From: Congeria kusceri
Lineage: Eukaryota; Mollusca; Bivalvia; Myida; Dreissenidae
NCBI GenBank assembly: GCA_027627225.1
Contig: CM051028.1
Location: forward strand, 25,602,364 to 25,666,363
DNA: 64,000 nt
Reading direction: 5' to 3'
Shown here: piece after piece, positions 10,801-25,800 of the stretch
Layout of the letters: each line of letters starts with the position of its first letter
How positions within the stretch are numbered: the first letter of the stretch is position 1
Made by a program: the position numbers and the translations under genes
The notes under the pieces: generated by a model
What the model saw: the letters and a program-made list of their open reading frames with translations, nothing else
Databases searched by the model: none
What the model was told of the DNA's origin: nothing

Positions 10801-13800
10801 TAACATTTGTGTAAAGTCTTAAAATCCATTGAAGAAGCTAAAAGTCTGGACCGCCAAAAGGCCAATTTCGACTTGTAACATGTCTTATTTAGGCTTACAT
10901 TTGTGCCATTTAATTTGAAAATAACTCAGGACAAACAGCTAATTTTGACCATTGACCTCCACGTGTGACCTTGACATATGGATCTGGTTTATATGCACTT
11001 CATGTTGTGCAAGGTAGTTTTTAAATCCATGGCAAGTTGAAGCACAGACAAGCAAAGTGTCAATTTTGACCTTTAGTCGTGACCTTGACCTTGGGAACTG
11101 GTTCATGAGCGGTACACACCAGCTCATTACAGTTAACATTTGTGCCAAGTAATTCTAAGATCCCTCCATCCATGGCCAAGTTATAGTGTGCACAAGCAAA
11201 ATAAGCCAATTAATAATCAAAGGGCAACAACTCCCTGAAAAATCATCAGACCAGAACGACTATATACGCATGTTGCCTTTGTAGAGAAGCTTCATATAAA
11301 GTTTAATTGAAATCGGGTTATTAGTTCCCGAGATCTCGCACGGAAACAAAAATTTCCTTGGAAAATGTCTATTTCTAATCAAAGGGCAATAACTCCCTGA
11401 AAAATCATCGGACCGGAACCACCTGAAACTATGCTCATGTCCACCCTATATGGATGCTGTATATACAGTTTCATCAAATTCTGGTCATTAGTTCCTGAGA
11501 TCCCGCATGGAAACCGGACGGACTGAATTTGGATGGACTGACGGACCAAGCAGTGACTATATGCCCCCCCCCCCCATAAAAAAGTTCACGATGCACCTTG
11601 TGATTTATACCCATGCCAACTCTGGTCAATCTTTGTTAACAATCTCTACAAATGTTTTTACAAGACATTTCTGTCCAACAATGATGCCCTGCTTTCTGAA
11701 TGGCCTAACACATTGTCAGTAAAATCTTGTTGATAGGTCAATTGACCAGTAGATACTTATCAATCAAGGATTGAGTTGACCACTTAAGGCTTATATTTCA
11801 GTGGTAAATAATAGCACATGGGTGTATAATCCAACCCTTTTTACTTTAAACCCTTGGACAAACAACCATGGACAAACAGAAAGGCGGCGTGGTGGATGCC
11901 TGTCTAATGTTTAATTGTCACTTGGCAATGGTATCTTAAATCATTTTGATGCCAACAACAGAGGACTGTCGCTCTGATAAATAATGTATTATTAGCAAAC
12001 GGAGATAACAAAAGAATCCCCTATTTTGCCAACTTACCAATATTTCCAGAAGCTTTGGGATCGAAAACGATGACTGGCGATTCCACCTCACCAGACTCAG
12101 TAATGGCACGAATTGTGAACTGCAGAGCTGAAAATATGGAATAGCATACATTTAGATCATTATGTGAACTATTATGCACCTATCAATAGTCCCCCCCCCC
12201 CAGGGGGAGGGGAGTTGGAGTGGTGGGCAATTCAAGGGAACTTTGACTAATGGTATTTTTGGGATCTAATTCCCCACCCAAGAGCCAACCATTTTTGTCT
12301 AAATCCCCTCAATGGGGATTGCTTAATTGGTGTATCAAATGGCCCGGGGGCCAATATTACCGGGATCTAAAATCCAAACAAAGTCTATTTACCGGGACCT
12401 GGAATCATTCAATGTCAAATTCCCGCCTGTCGGGAATTGCTTTCAGTCTAAAGTCCCGTATATGCCCGCCGCTCCCCCCTCCTGGGGAAAAATATTGATA
12501 GATGCATTAAAGCTGAGTGGATAGTGAACCTGAATATCTGCAATCAGTCATCTGATTGGTTATTACTATAGCTCGGGCACATTCACCTGACGAATTGTTT
12601 CCTATATTTACCTGTTCTGTTTGTGCACAAGTTTAGCGATACCTTAACTGTATTTTCAGTGAGCTACTCTTATTGATTTAACTCAATTCCAGTATGAGCA
12701 CTAATATATTCATCAGAACTGATTTGTAATATATGCGCAAAGGTCAGTGTCGGGTTATTGTGTCTGAGCGATACACTGGTAACTACAGCAGCAATAATCA
12801 ATTTACTTTTAAGGGTGTATTTGTGAGGACCGTTTTCATGCTTATTTTCTTATGTGTAGTACAAGAAATGAATAATGATCAAATCAGTAGATCTAAAAGC
12901 TTATAAATTATTTAATAGTTCATTCCATTATTCAACTTGAGGTTGATATTTATATAAACAAATAATAAATGAGAAACATACGTTTTTATTTACTGGTAAC
13001 TGTATGTTCGACATTGACATGTTTTGCGAATAATAAATCATCAAAAAAATAGTTGAATGATATATTAATACACCTACTTTGTGTAGGGTTCACTCTGTCA
13101 ATGCTATATAGACTGGTGACCCCGCTGTATACTACACTGCCCCCAAGAGTGACTGTGTACTCGAGCAGACGACTGTTCAGAACAAAAGAAGGTGACCAGT
13201 CTATCACTGCCAGAGATCCGTTCTTATTCATCGCCGGGTATTTGTGATACGCAGGTGCTTAAAATAATGGATGTTGTTAGTAGTTTGGTTGTGAACTACA
13301 AATGTAGATTTGATAAATTTAATGAAAAAGAATGTATTTGAAATTTCATTATAAACTGACAAAAGGGAAAACAGGTTAAAATCAGTTACCTGCCCTGGTA
13401 TATATTTAACGATTAATTCATTAAAGACACATACCTAATGCATTTTCACATTGACTATTATTTTACCCTTTACATTGTAGTGTAAAATCTAAACTTTTGT
13501 TAGGAATTTTAACTTAAAAAGTAGAATAACTAAATATTTGTTGATGCCACACAGATGTTTTAAAACATGTCTACAGAAAATATGAAACATAAAATACCTT
13601 CTGTTGAGGTTTCTGCTCGGACCCAAACTGGGAAGTCACTGGGCCCCACATCATTGGCAGACTGAATCTGGAACTCATAGGCCGTGTAAGGGGCCAGCCC
13701 CATGATGACCTTCTCAATGTACATGCCCTCGTATACAATGGAGGGTTCACTCGTGATACAGGTCTGCTTAAAAGGCTGACTGGTAGGCGGACATGCTCGT

Positions 13801-16800
13801 TTCTGGTACAGGGTAAACCTGGCAGCAGACAATGACTTTGTTTAGGTGGTAGGCGGACATGCTCGTTTCTGGTACAGGGTAAACCTGGCAGCAGACAATG
13901 ACTTTGTTTAGGTGGTAGGCAGACATGCTTGTTTCTGGTACAAGGTAAGCCTGGCGGCAGACAATGACTATGTTTAGGTGGTAGGCGGACATGCTTGTTT
14001 CTGGTACAGGGTAAACCTGGCAGCAGACAATTAATATGTTTTGGTGGTAGGCGGACATGCTTGTTTCTGGTACAGGGTAAACATGGCAGCAGACAATTAA
14101 TATGTTTTGGTGGTAGGCGGACATGCTTGTTTCTGGTACAGGGTAAACATGGCAGCAGACAATTACTATGTTTTGGTGGTAGGCGGACATGCTTGTTTCT
14201 GGTACAGGGTAAACATGGCAGCAGACAATTACTATGTTTAGGAAAACTGAAATTTTCTGTTAGTAAAAGTTTTTTTTTTGTTTTTTTTTTAAACCATGCT
14301 ATTGTAATAATAGATTCACATTCACACATATTACTTTATCACATGCTATACCTTGTATTCTGTGTAATACAGCTGTTACGAATATTATTATCTTACACAT
14401 GTTAAAGATAACATTTTGAGCGTTTTCATTGGCTACATGCAGCACAGCTATGGTTAAATTTCTCACATAATGCATGATATTTGTGGAAACGAAAATTTTG
14501 ACACAGTAATGGAACAGGATAGGTTTAAAAGTAACACAAACTAACTTAAGTTTATAATAAAGTTTAGAAAATAGTTTAACGAGGAAATTAAAGCAAACAT
14601 TTAAAAGATTGCTGTAGTTGTGGATATATTATGGTGTCTGCACTGCGATACGGAGATTACAAGTTTTATCCGTACTTGGGGATTCTTTGTATGATCTTTC
14701 TCAAGACACAAATTATTGATTCCACCCATTAAACGGGCTCAAAAGTGTCTCAATAAACATCTGACACTGATACAATCAAACTTAAATTAATAGGAATAAA
14801 CTAAAAACATTTTTTTCTTCTGTGACTATACCTTCGTAGTTCACCATTAGGGTGGAGTGGGTGGCTCCAGGCCAGTTTGACAGCAGTACTGTTCACGTCG
14901 AGCACGCGGACTGGTTCCTGTCCGGTGGGTTTAGAGGAACCAGTCCTCACCATGACGACCGGACTGGTCGTGCAGCCCCCTGCGGTGCAGGCCTGGACCG
15001 TGACTGCATAGTTCTGGAATGGCAACAGCGGCATAGTCTGGCCGACCGTCTGCTGCAGAAAAGTGCCAGTACTCGACTGGAAATAAGAGATGTTATGTTG
15101 AGGAGATGTATAAACATAATTTTCATTTGCTTTCTTTGTACAAGACATTATGGCTTAAATTGAAATTAATTTTATTACATTTAAATCTGCAGATCAATTT
15201 ATATAGTAGACTAAGTGGACGTTATACAACAATTCCGGTTGAAGCTTTGTGACCTTGGAATGGAGAAAAGAAAAAATAACACACATAATTAAAATGCCGT
15301 TTTCAAACACAGAATACTTAAAAGAATTTAAGTTCATACTTAAGTTTCTACATGACTGCAGTTGAGATTAATAGTTAAAATAAGACAGCAATGAATATGC
15401 CAGGTAAAGTATAGTAACATACCACAGTTCCGTTGGCAAGCACATTGTAGTATCTGACAACACCATTCGGAATAGTGGGTGGGGTAATCAACACAGTGAC
15501 CGTAGTTGGGGTGGTCTCCTGAAAATATATGTATGTCTCTAAACAGGATAAATTTATAATTGTGTTTACAGGGGCAAAATGTGTATTGACAGGAAATGTT
15601 AACCTATAAAATCCGAGCACTTCACAACTAAGTATCTGCATTGGATTTATAAGTCTCACCATTCCATCATCCTCATTAGATCAACTGTTGTTAGTTGTTA
15701 ACTTTTCTTAACTTCAAACGAAATGAATATACATTTCTATCAAAATATCTTTTTATTAGTGAAAACTGAGTAAAGCCTGTCTGCTGTACATACGATGATG
15801 TTGGGTGCTAAAACACTGTCTGGTGGAGCTTCCTTAGTGACGACTCGTGACCACAAGCTGCTCACTTTCCCCACCCCGTTCGCAGCTGTGACGGAATACT
15901 CGTATGTTTTGTAAGGCAGCAGGTCAGAAGTTCTATCTGTGTAAGATCTACTGCCACCATTGTAGATGGACTTCATATTTGTGTAGGATATTCCTGGATG
16001 AAATGAAAGTAGTTAGGCATTATCACATTGTAAAAAAACTGGTTACAACTATTAACATTCTTTACTACGAGAGAATTCTTAGATACAATGTTCTAAAAAC
16101 AAATTAACCCCTGCTTAATCTGCATAATGACATTGTAGTACAGTATTTAAATTATCCTACAAATATATATGTTTTAAAAGCCCACATAGGATAAAATATT
16201 TGCCAGGAATTACAAATAAGGACAAAAATTCTGTTCATGAAACTACACTTCCAAACACTGTAGTGAATTACTGGTAAATGTGTAGCCAAAGACAATTACT
16301 ATCAACACTAGTATAATAATAATAAGAGACAAAACTGATTTTTATGACCATTACTTTTACTACCAGGTCCTAATCTGAGTTAAAATATAAACAATATAAA
16401 TTAGTGAACCATAAAACAATATTAAAAATAAATTAAGGGACCTTATTCACAGTTCCTCATACAAACCTGTAGGGAGTTCAATAACTTCTCTCCTCGTCAA
16501 TTCATAACTGGTTATAAAGCCATTTGGCTTGAGTGGCGCATCCCACTCGACCAGGACACCAGAGTGTGCTCCATTTCCATTGGCAAGCGCAAGAAGAGTG
16601 GGCGGAGTCTGTTCTTCTGGGCGGGATGGAAGGGTTCTACCCATGGCCCCTAGACTCAGTGTGCAGCCCCTGTCTGTGCAGGCTTGAACGCGGAAGGTGT
16701 ACTCAGTCCAGAACTGAAGTCCTGGTACAATGTAGTTGAGCAGACTGGGGCCTCCGGAGTATACCATCTAGTGGAGCAATGTATTGGTAAATGAGGAATA

Positions 16801-19800
16801 AAATTAGACTTTGTACACTACAGGAAATACAATTTACAAATCAAATCAAAGATTCGTATTTTTAAGTTAGTAACTATAAATATGCAGTAAACTCCACTTG
16901 TAACTATATCGCTTATAACAATGCGAAGTCCAAGGTCCCGGCCTGACCCCTTTACATTTCAATTGATATAAAATCAGTTGTAACAATATCACATGTAACG
17001 AAGTTTCGGGTTTATCTATGTTATTGTTTTCACGGCCCATGCGCAAATATTTCCCATGTTTTACGATATTTAGAGTCTGTATGAGGTGTGAAAACATTGA
17101 TACAGGTAAACTGTTATACAGAACCGCTTTATTAAATAATTACTGTTGTGGTAATCAATAAATGGTATTGGGTGTGACTGTTAGCAGCGATATTTGATAT
17201 GTGATGTAATGGGTTCTCACCAAGATTATTTGAACATTGTATATGTACAAAGGCTGTGACAATTACAAAGGATTTTTGATAAGGCGTAAAAAAAAAATAT
17301 GTTTGTTTCAGGTAACATGCCCAAACAAATTAGGGTAGGTAGGTCGGGATTTTTTTTTTTTTTTTTTTGGTAAATGGTCAACTTTAAGGATGTAAAACTG
17401 AATAAATATTCAAAACGTATCAGTAATATCCTTAAACATTGTTTATAAGTGGACACTATCAAAACAAAACACTTATTTATCCAAAAACACATTTAATTAT
17501 TGAAAAAGGTAAATAAAACCAAAAATCAATCTCACAAACCCAATAAAATGTTCTATGGTCGGGGCATTTTTTAGTGTAGGTCGGGTTACCTGAAACATTT
17601 TTTTTTACGCCTAACTATCCTGAATGTTTATTTAATTGTCATCAATTGATTGCATTTCTTGATGTTTTTGCTTATGCATAGTCCTACTGTAACATTACAT
17701 GTATGTAAAATGAATGTTGTTCCGTCTCTGTTCTTTACTTATATGTTAATCTCTTGATGGCCTATTTACTGATGTAACAATTTTCTGAAATAACGATAGA
17801 AATCCGGTGGTCTGCTCAATATCGTTACAAGCGGAGTTTGCTGTACTTAGTACAAGACCTTTGATATATGAAGGCAACAACATACAAATAAAGGAAAAGG
17901 CAAATTAATTACTCTCTGAAGTCGGCTAATATTTAAAAGCAACAACATTCAAAATAAACGTAAATTTACAGCACCATACCTCTCCATCCCTGAACACTGT
18001 ATAGTTCTTGATCACTCCATTAGGATTGGCCGGAGCGTCCCAGCTGACCTGTATAGAAGTGGCTGACACGGCAGACAGCTGCGGAGGTGAGAGACCGCTG
18101 GGAGATGACGCCCACGTCCTCGCCACCGACACTGGACTCTCCACCACACCAATCCCGTTCCTGGCTACGACGACATACGCATACTCGGTGCCCGGGATTA
18201 AATTATAGTCTGTGTAGGTTGTACGCAGCATGCCGGTCACGCTCACGCTTTCAGTGTACACGAGTCGGTTATCTCTTCTCACGTCATAAGATGTGATCAC
18301 ACCGTTTGGAAAAGCTGGCTGTGACCATGTGACCTCGATTGCACTAGAGCTCATCACATTCAGGATAGGAGGAGACATTCCATTTGGGACATCCTCCAAC
18401 GGTTTTCCTGTTACTTGCCCACTATCTGTACAGCCGCCTGACGTACAAGCTGTTAATTTGAAAGTATAGTCTCTGAACGGTATAAGACCTTTCACTGTGT
18501 ACTGTAAACTCATGCCTTCGTACACCACAACATTATCCATTCTAAGTTGATAGGCACTTATCTCACCAGTTAGAATTTGAGGCCTTTGCCAGGTTACCCG
18601 AATCGAGGTAGAATTTTCAGCAAAAACTGTTGGCGGGATGACTTTCAATGGTGCCGCTTCTTTTGTCTGAATTATAGTTGGCATGCTAGTAGTACATCCA
18701 CCACCGGAGCAGGCTGTTATTCGATAACTGTAGAATGTGAAAGCACTGAGTCCCATGTCTGTATATGTCTTGGTATCCAAGGCTGTGAAACTCCACGGCG
18801 TCGATGCATTTCTTTGAAGTCGGTAACTCTGAATGATGCCATTAGGTTTATCAGGGGTTGCCCACATCACCGTGATGGAATCTATCATGTTTGTCACCAG
18901 GGTAACAGCAGGAGGCTGTACACCCTCAGGAGGGGCCTGATCCGTGAAGACAGACTGCCAGGGACTGATGGTGGATCCCTGAGAGTTGCTGGCCTTAATG
19001 TTGTACTGGTACTCTGTGAATGGCTGCAGATTGGTGTCCGTGAAAGAAAATGTCTCAGCATCTGAGTTAGCAACTCTGTACACTACTACAGATTCAGAAA
19101 TGGCTCTTTTCTGAATCCTGGGATTGGATTTCCGAAGCACCTCGTACAATGTAATCTTCCCATTCGACTTGGCAGGTTTAGACCATGTAATAACAGCAGA
19201 ATTAGAAGTCACTGTTCCCATTATTGGTGCAGTTTGTCCTTCAGGCGACGTCTCTTGGGTGTAAAACGATTGGCTGGCACTTCTGGAACACCCTGCCGCT
19301 GTGCAGGCCTCCAACTGTACTGAGTACTCAGTGTACGGTTCCAGCCTCCGCAGTTCGAACTCTCTACTCAAGCCTTGAAACACAGCCACTGAAGATCCTT
19401 CTTCGTAAATTTTGTAAGTTGTAATAACACCATTTGGTTTCACTGGCGACCCCCAGCGCAGTATTACTGACAACCCGGTACTTATCTTCTCAACATCAAA
19501 ACTGCCCAAACCCGATGGGGATGACTCGGCAGTTTTGAAATTAGTCCAACTACTGGTGACGTTTCCAGCAGAGTTGAATGCCTGTATTCTCAACTGGTAG
19601 TTTGAGAATGGTTCCAATCCGCTAACTGACGTGTCAATCATTGTGCCAGATACAGTTATTGTTCTTGAACTTTCTGGAGACGTAGGATTTTCCGTATTCA
19701 GCTTATATGTGATTGCATACTGAGAGATGATGCCATTGATTTTACTTGGAGGTAGCCAACTTAACCTTACAGAAAATGCACCGGTCACTGTCACAGTTGG

Positions 19801-22800
19801 GGCTGTTAGGTTAACAGGTGGGGCCGCTTTGGTACGAACTGATGACCAATTACTCGAGACATCTCCCTGAGAATTTCCCGCCACGACTTTGTAGTCGTAT
19901 TCTGTAAAGGGTGATAACTCCGGGCCAGCGTGGAGGATTGTAAACACGTCCTGGTTAACTAGACTGACTCTGTTGATGAGAAGTTGTACACTGGAGCCAG
20001 CAGGTCTGTAGTAGACAAGGTACTGCTTGATTTCTCCATTGGGATTGAATGGCGGCACCCACGTTATTTGCACGACATCAGATCCAATGGCTTGGAGAAT
20101 TGGTGCAGACATATTAGTCGGTGGTGCTTCAAATGTTTTCACTTTCTTGCCAGGTCCGGTACCACAGCCATTCGGGACACCGGCCAAACATGCCTGGATA
20201 CTGACCTCGTATTCTTTGAAAGGCAAAAGACTAGTGATATTGACACTTGTTTCCAACCCAACACCTCTGTCCACGGCAAACTCTCTTCCAGCATTTAATA
20301 AAACCCTGTATTGATCAATGATTCCATTTTCAGGTGGAATGGGGTCCCAGGCTACATAAATCTGTGAGGAACTTATTACTGTAACATTTTTTGGCGTTGG
20401 AATATTTGCTGGGGTGTTATCAGGCATGGTGATTGAAGTGGTATCACTACTTGTGTTGCCTGCTTGTGTTCCAACAGTGACGAAGTACATGTAAGTTTTG
20501 CCCGGCACCAGGCTATAGTCTGTTGCATGGAACTCCTCACCAAGGAAAACCCGGATCTCGTTGCTACCAGTTACGCGTATCAAAGCATAAAATGTGACAA
20601 TGCCATTTGGTTGGGTTGGAGGCATCCAGTAGATGTCAACAGACGTTGCACTTCGTACGATAACTCTAGGAGAATATACACCTGAAAACAACAAACTGTA
20701 GGTAAGCTTTTTGTCCATGTGATAAAATTTTCTACAGAGAAAAGGAAGTCAAATTACCATGGATATGTGCACTTTCAACCATTTTCAAGAGGACATGTAC
20801 TAAGGTATATTTATTGATTTATTTAGTTTAATGCAGTTGAAGATATTGAAATACAAATGCTCAATGTAATTCTTAAATAAACGATAGATAATACTAGGAT
20901 AATGGAAAATAAGTCAGAGTTCATTAAGTTATTAATGGCAAGTATTGCCAATTGGTTCCGGAAATTCTGATTATACTACACCTTACCGTCTGGTGCAGCC
21001 TCTGGCATGAGGATAGACTCCACTCTACTGCTGGTGCATGCAACCTCTGTGCAGGCAGTCACTGAGGCATTGTAGCGGGTGTATGGCAACAATTCTGGAA
21101 ATAATAAATATGGCTTTTACCTGATCGCAAAAAGTCCTTTTGACATTATTTTTTGTTACAAGTTGATCTCTAATACTGTAAAATTATTTTATTTTGTGGT
21201 GTATAAATTTTGTGCATTCTTGAAAAACAGCCAATTCACATGGCTAATTCACATGATCTTTTTTCACACATTTTTATTTTTTATCTGTATGTTTTTTAAT
21301 AAGCATATAAAATAAAATTACACCCATTCTTAAATTAGTGCATTGTTCTGGCTGAGACATACACGAAAAATAGACGACCGCAAAATAAAATGATTTTACA
21401 GTATTTGTACTACATCATGTGAAAAGAGGACCAAACCCTTAATAACATACTCAGTACAGGACCATGAATGCCTATCATTATTATTGTTTTAGGCATATTT
21501 AAAATTAAACCTATTTATGTAAATTCAAATCTATTTACTTTAGGTAGTTCTCTTATCTAATGTACAATGAATATCATACAATAGAGCAATCATTTTCACA
21601 TTTCATTGTTTATGATAATGAACAAATAGAAATCACTAAACACAATTTCCAGGAGTAAATATTAAATTAACATAATATCCTAGTTCACTACACCATTCCA
21701 CAATGCATTTAACATTACTAACTCGCTAAAATCTAAAATATGAAATCTCACCTCCGATAATGACTGACAGTTCTCTAGTATTATACACAGCGTTATGTTT
21801 TCCGCTCACAAACTTCACTGTGTAGGTATGAATTATGCCATTTGGCACATCAGGGGGCTTCCAGACAATACGCAGTGCCGTGGAGTTGATGACCTGAAGG
21901 GCAGGGGAGTGAACTCCTTCCGGGGCCGCCTGCGCTGTGGCAACCGTCAACTGTCCAGTGAAAAAAGTCCATGTGATACAAAATGTATAATAACACGGCA
22001 TAATTTCATCCCTAGTGTGATGTTTTCACCTATAAGCTTATTTCCTCCATGAAATGAACTTTTTATATACATATAATAAAATTATTCTTTTAAATTTGCT
22101 GCATTTGTTTTGGAAATGAAGAGTTTCCTCTCCTGAAGAGTTCTTGAAATCCAACCCTGCATGAACAAGTTGTGAAATCCTCTTCAAATATTTCAGCATA
22201 ATGTGGCTGTTGAGAAGAACTATGTCTGCTTGATTGACAATTAATAAGCAAAATGTCTTTAACTTGGGTGCTGATAATTCCAAAACATAAAAAAGTCCCA
22301 GCAAAATTGTTATATTTTTATTGAGAATCCCCAGTTGAGCATTGACAGATTAATAATTCCAGTACACAATGTATGTGTTGATCATAAGACATTAATATAA
22401 TTGAAATTTACTTTCAAAAACTTTAGGCTACATAATTCCAGCACATCTGTTGCTCTATAGGCATTAATATAATTGAAATTTACTCCCAATAAATTGTGGA
22501 AATATTTCACACATCATTGTTTCAGTAGCAGACAGTTGTAGTTTTCACACCTTTGATGGATATGGCATATGCACAGAAATGTTTATGAAATTGCTTATCA
22601 TTATGGAAAATGCAGAGTGAGAAGATAATAATGAGAAATTCAATTATATTTAAGCATGTTTCTTCTAAATTTATCATCCTCATCATCATCAGCAGCAGCA
22701 ACAAAATTATTGCAATTATCAACATCATCATATTCGATTATTTAATACACGTGTTAATAATATCTCTATTTTTAAGAAGATGACAGAGAGTACATTTTCA

Positions 22801-25800
22801 TAATTGTGAAAAACCCAATTTACTCGAGACCACTTTAACTCAAAATTTGTTATAATCATTATCAGTGAGGATGGTGCAGTTTTATAAGAGCTATGTGAAA
22901 ATATTTTACATTATAAATCAATGTTATCAAAAACAATATTTTGTCAGTTTCAATCCATTAATTTCAAATACACCTGAACAAATAAAGAAAGAATGAAAGT
23001 TAGGACAAATCAGCCATGATGTCCTTAAGCTAGGCAGAACAAAATAACTTGTGTCTTTCTGACAACGGTCTCAAAAGAGTTAGGTAGGATCAAGATTGAG
23101 GTGGGTTTATTTACTCTTTTTCTTTAAGACACATTTCCGTCAAAAAACATTGAAAATAATATAAAATCTGACGAATACGGATATCACAGAAAACAATCAT
23201 CATAAAAAACGTTAGGGTGGGTGGTTTTCACTAGGTAGGGTCGGGTTGCCCAAAACTCAGAAATCATTTTTTTGGCCTTAGTACTATTATTTAAACTTAC
23301 ATTTGGACTTTTGACACAGCCAGCAACGGTACACGAAGTCAAAACGTAAGTGTAAGATCTGTACGGCAGGATGGTGGTATCGTCTGTGTACGCCAGATTC
23401 AGGCCTCGGTACAGTTCTATCCCGTCACGAACTAGTACGAACCGCAATATTTCACCTGAAAACGTAACATCATTGTTTTATAAAACCTATTTGTGTTCTT
23501 AGAGTTAAAATATAGTGTTTGTAACAAATTGTTTGAGGTCTCTTTGATTCAAAAATTCAGATATGAATTATAAGATTTTAAGCACAACACAAAACTTGAT
23601 ATAATTTTATTTTATAAAGTCATACTGCCAATAAACTGTATTCCAAAAAATATGTCTTCATGTTATATATCTTACAAAAGATCATGTTATCAATTTTTCT
23701 GAATTTTTATCAGAATTAATTGTTGGTTATCTAAAGTTACATGTATATGTCATCCTTTGAAAGCCAGAAGGGGCTATAAGCATTCTTTGCACATACGGTA
23801 ATGACATCTTCTGGCTTTAAAAAGACCATGTACCGGTACATCAAATAAATCACAAGAAACTGACCTACCTATAGTTCTCAGAGAAAATTTGTAACAGAGA
23901 GGGTGCAATTTGGGCTATTTTAATGGAGAGGTTACCGATTCATTTTCACACGGTGTGTACACTATAGTGTTTTCAAGGCTGTTGATAATTTTTCTTCATG
24001 ACCTAGTTATAAACTTCATATAAACTAGTTAGGAACTCTTTGAAGCATCGTGAGAATAAATGTAGCATCCAAGTATCCAACCATGACCCACTTTTAAAAT
24101 AATCAGATACATTATTGGCACATTATGTTCTGAGCAAGTATCATGCAAATTGGGCTATAACTCTGGCCTCTCTTATGTTCAGAAGCTTTTGTTCAACTTG
24201 GCCTGATGACCTAGTTTCTGACACCACACGACCTAGTTTCAAACTTGTTCAAAATATTATTGTAACAAATGTTATGAGCAAGATTAATGAAGATTGGACT
24301 ATAAATGTGACAAGCTTAATCATTAATTTGGCCTGGTGACCGAGTTTTTGACCCTAGGTGACCCAATTTCTAACTTGTCCGAGATATCATTGTAACAAAT
24401 ATTCTGAGAAAGTTTCATGAAGATTGGGCAATAAATGTGGCCTTTAGAGTGTTTACACCTTATTTCTTCAATTTTGCCAGGTGAACTAATTTATAACCCC
24501 ATGTGACCCACTTTCAAACTCTTGAGAGATATCATAGGGACAAATCTCCTCAGCAAGTTGAATAATGATAGGGCAATAAATGTGCCCTCTAGAGTGTTCA
24601 CAAACTTAGTCTTCAATTTGGTCTGGTGACCTAGTTTTTGACACCATGTGACCCAGTTTATATCATGTCCCAGATATCATTGTGACAAATGTTCTGAGTA
24701 AGTTTCATGAAGACTGGGCTATAAATGTGGCCTCTGGAGTGTTCACCAACTTCGTTTTAAATTTGGCCTGGTGACCTAGTTTTTTACACCATGTTACCCA
24801 AAAACTCGTCCCAGATAAAATTGTGACAAATGTTCTGAGCAAGTTTCACGAATATTGCACTATAAATGTGGCCTCTAGAGTGTTCACAAGCTTTTTCTTT
24901 TATTTGCCCCTGTGACCTAGTTTTTGATCCCACATCACCCCATTCGAGCTCGACCACGATATCATACGAACAAATGTTCTGAGCAAGTTTCATGTTGATT
25001 GAGCAAAAGTGTGGTCTTTCGAGTGTTCACAAACTTTTTAAAGTTTTCAATATACAAGTAGCCATAATTATAATGAAAACTGCTCCGCCCCCTGGTGGCC
25101 ATTTTTTTAAACAGAGCAGAACCATTTTGAACTCCAAGATATCATACAAACAACATTTTTATGTTCTGTGTAAGTTTCATGTTGATTGGGCAAAAAATGT
25201 GGCCTCTAGAGTGTTTACAAGCTTTTTCTTCAATTTGACCTAGTGACCTACTTTCTGACCTCACATGACACAGTTTTGAACTCATCTGAGATATTATGGG
25301 AACAAATGTTCTGGGCAAGTTTCATGAAGATTGGGCAATAAATGTAGTCTATAAAGTGTTCACAAGGTAAATGGTGACGATGATTTACATACGATGGACA
25401 ACGGACAAGTCGATAACAAAAGCTCACCATGAGCAGGTTGTGCTCAGGTGAGCTAAAAAAAACAAGAGCTGTCTCAGGACAGCGCGCTCGACTATTGAAA
25501 CGCTTTGTCAGAGTTATGGGCATTTATCACTACAAAAAGGGGCATAATTCTGCTAAAATGCTGGTCACAGTTAAGTGCCTTGGCCAGTGATCTTACATAA
25601 TGACCCTGAAGACATGTGTTAAATTTCAGTTGAATATCTTTAAGAGTTACAGAGATGTGTACTTGTTGCACGCAAACCTTAACCTGAATTTTCAAGTGTC
25701 AAAAGGGGCACAATTCTGCTAAATAGCAGGACAGAGTAATGGGCCTTGGTCCGTGACCTTATACGTATAATGACCCTGAAAACATGTGTGAAGTTTCAAT

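Larger units (their letters stand above)
9076..12037. other. Usherin intron 33
   Basis: 3 kb. The part 9076-9940 shows nothing recognisable. The rest is two dispersed elements (9940-10690, 10690-11595), then unremarkable sequence to the exon. Confidence 0.6.

Noticed and set aside
13571..14405. Open frames up to 252 residues on both strands with a 22-residue period
   Set aside because: They are the 66-bp minisatellite read in open frames; only 13598-13779 is real coding sequence (usherin exon 31).
18008..20685. Several plus-strand frames of 66-162 residues
   Set aside because: Antisense shadows of usherin exon 26 with no domain of their own.
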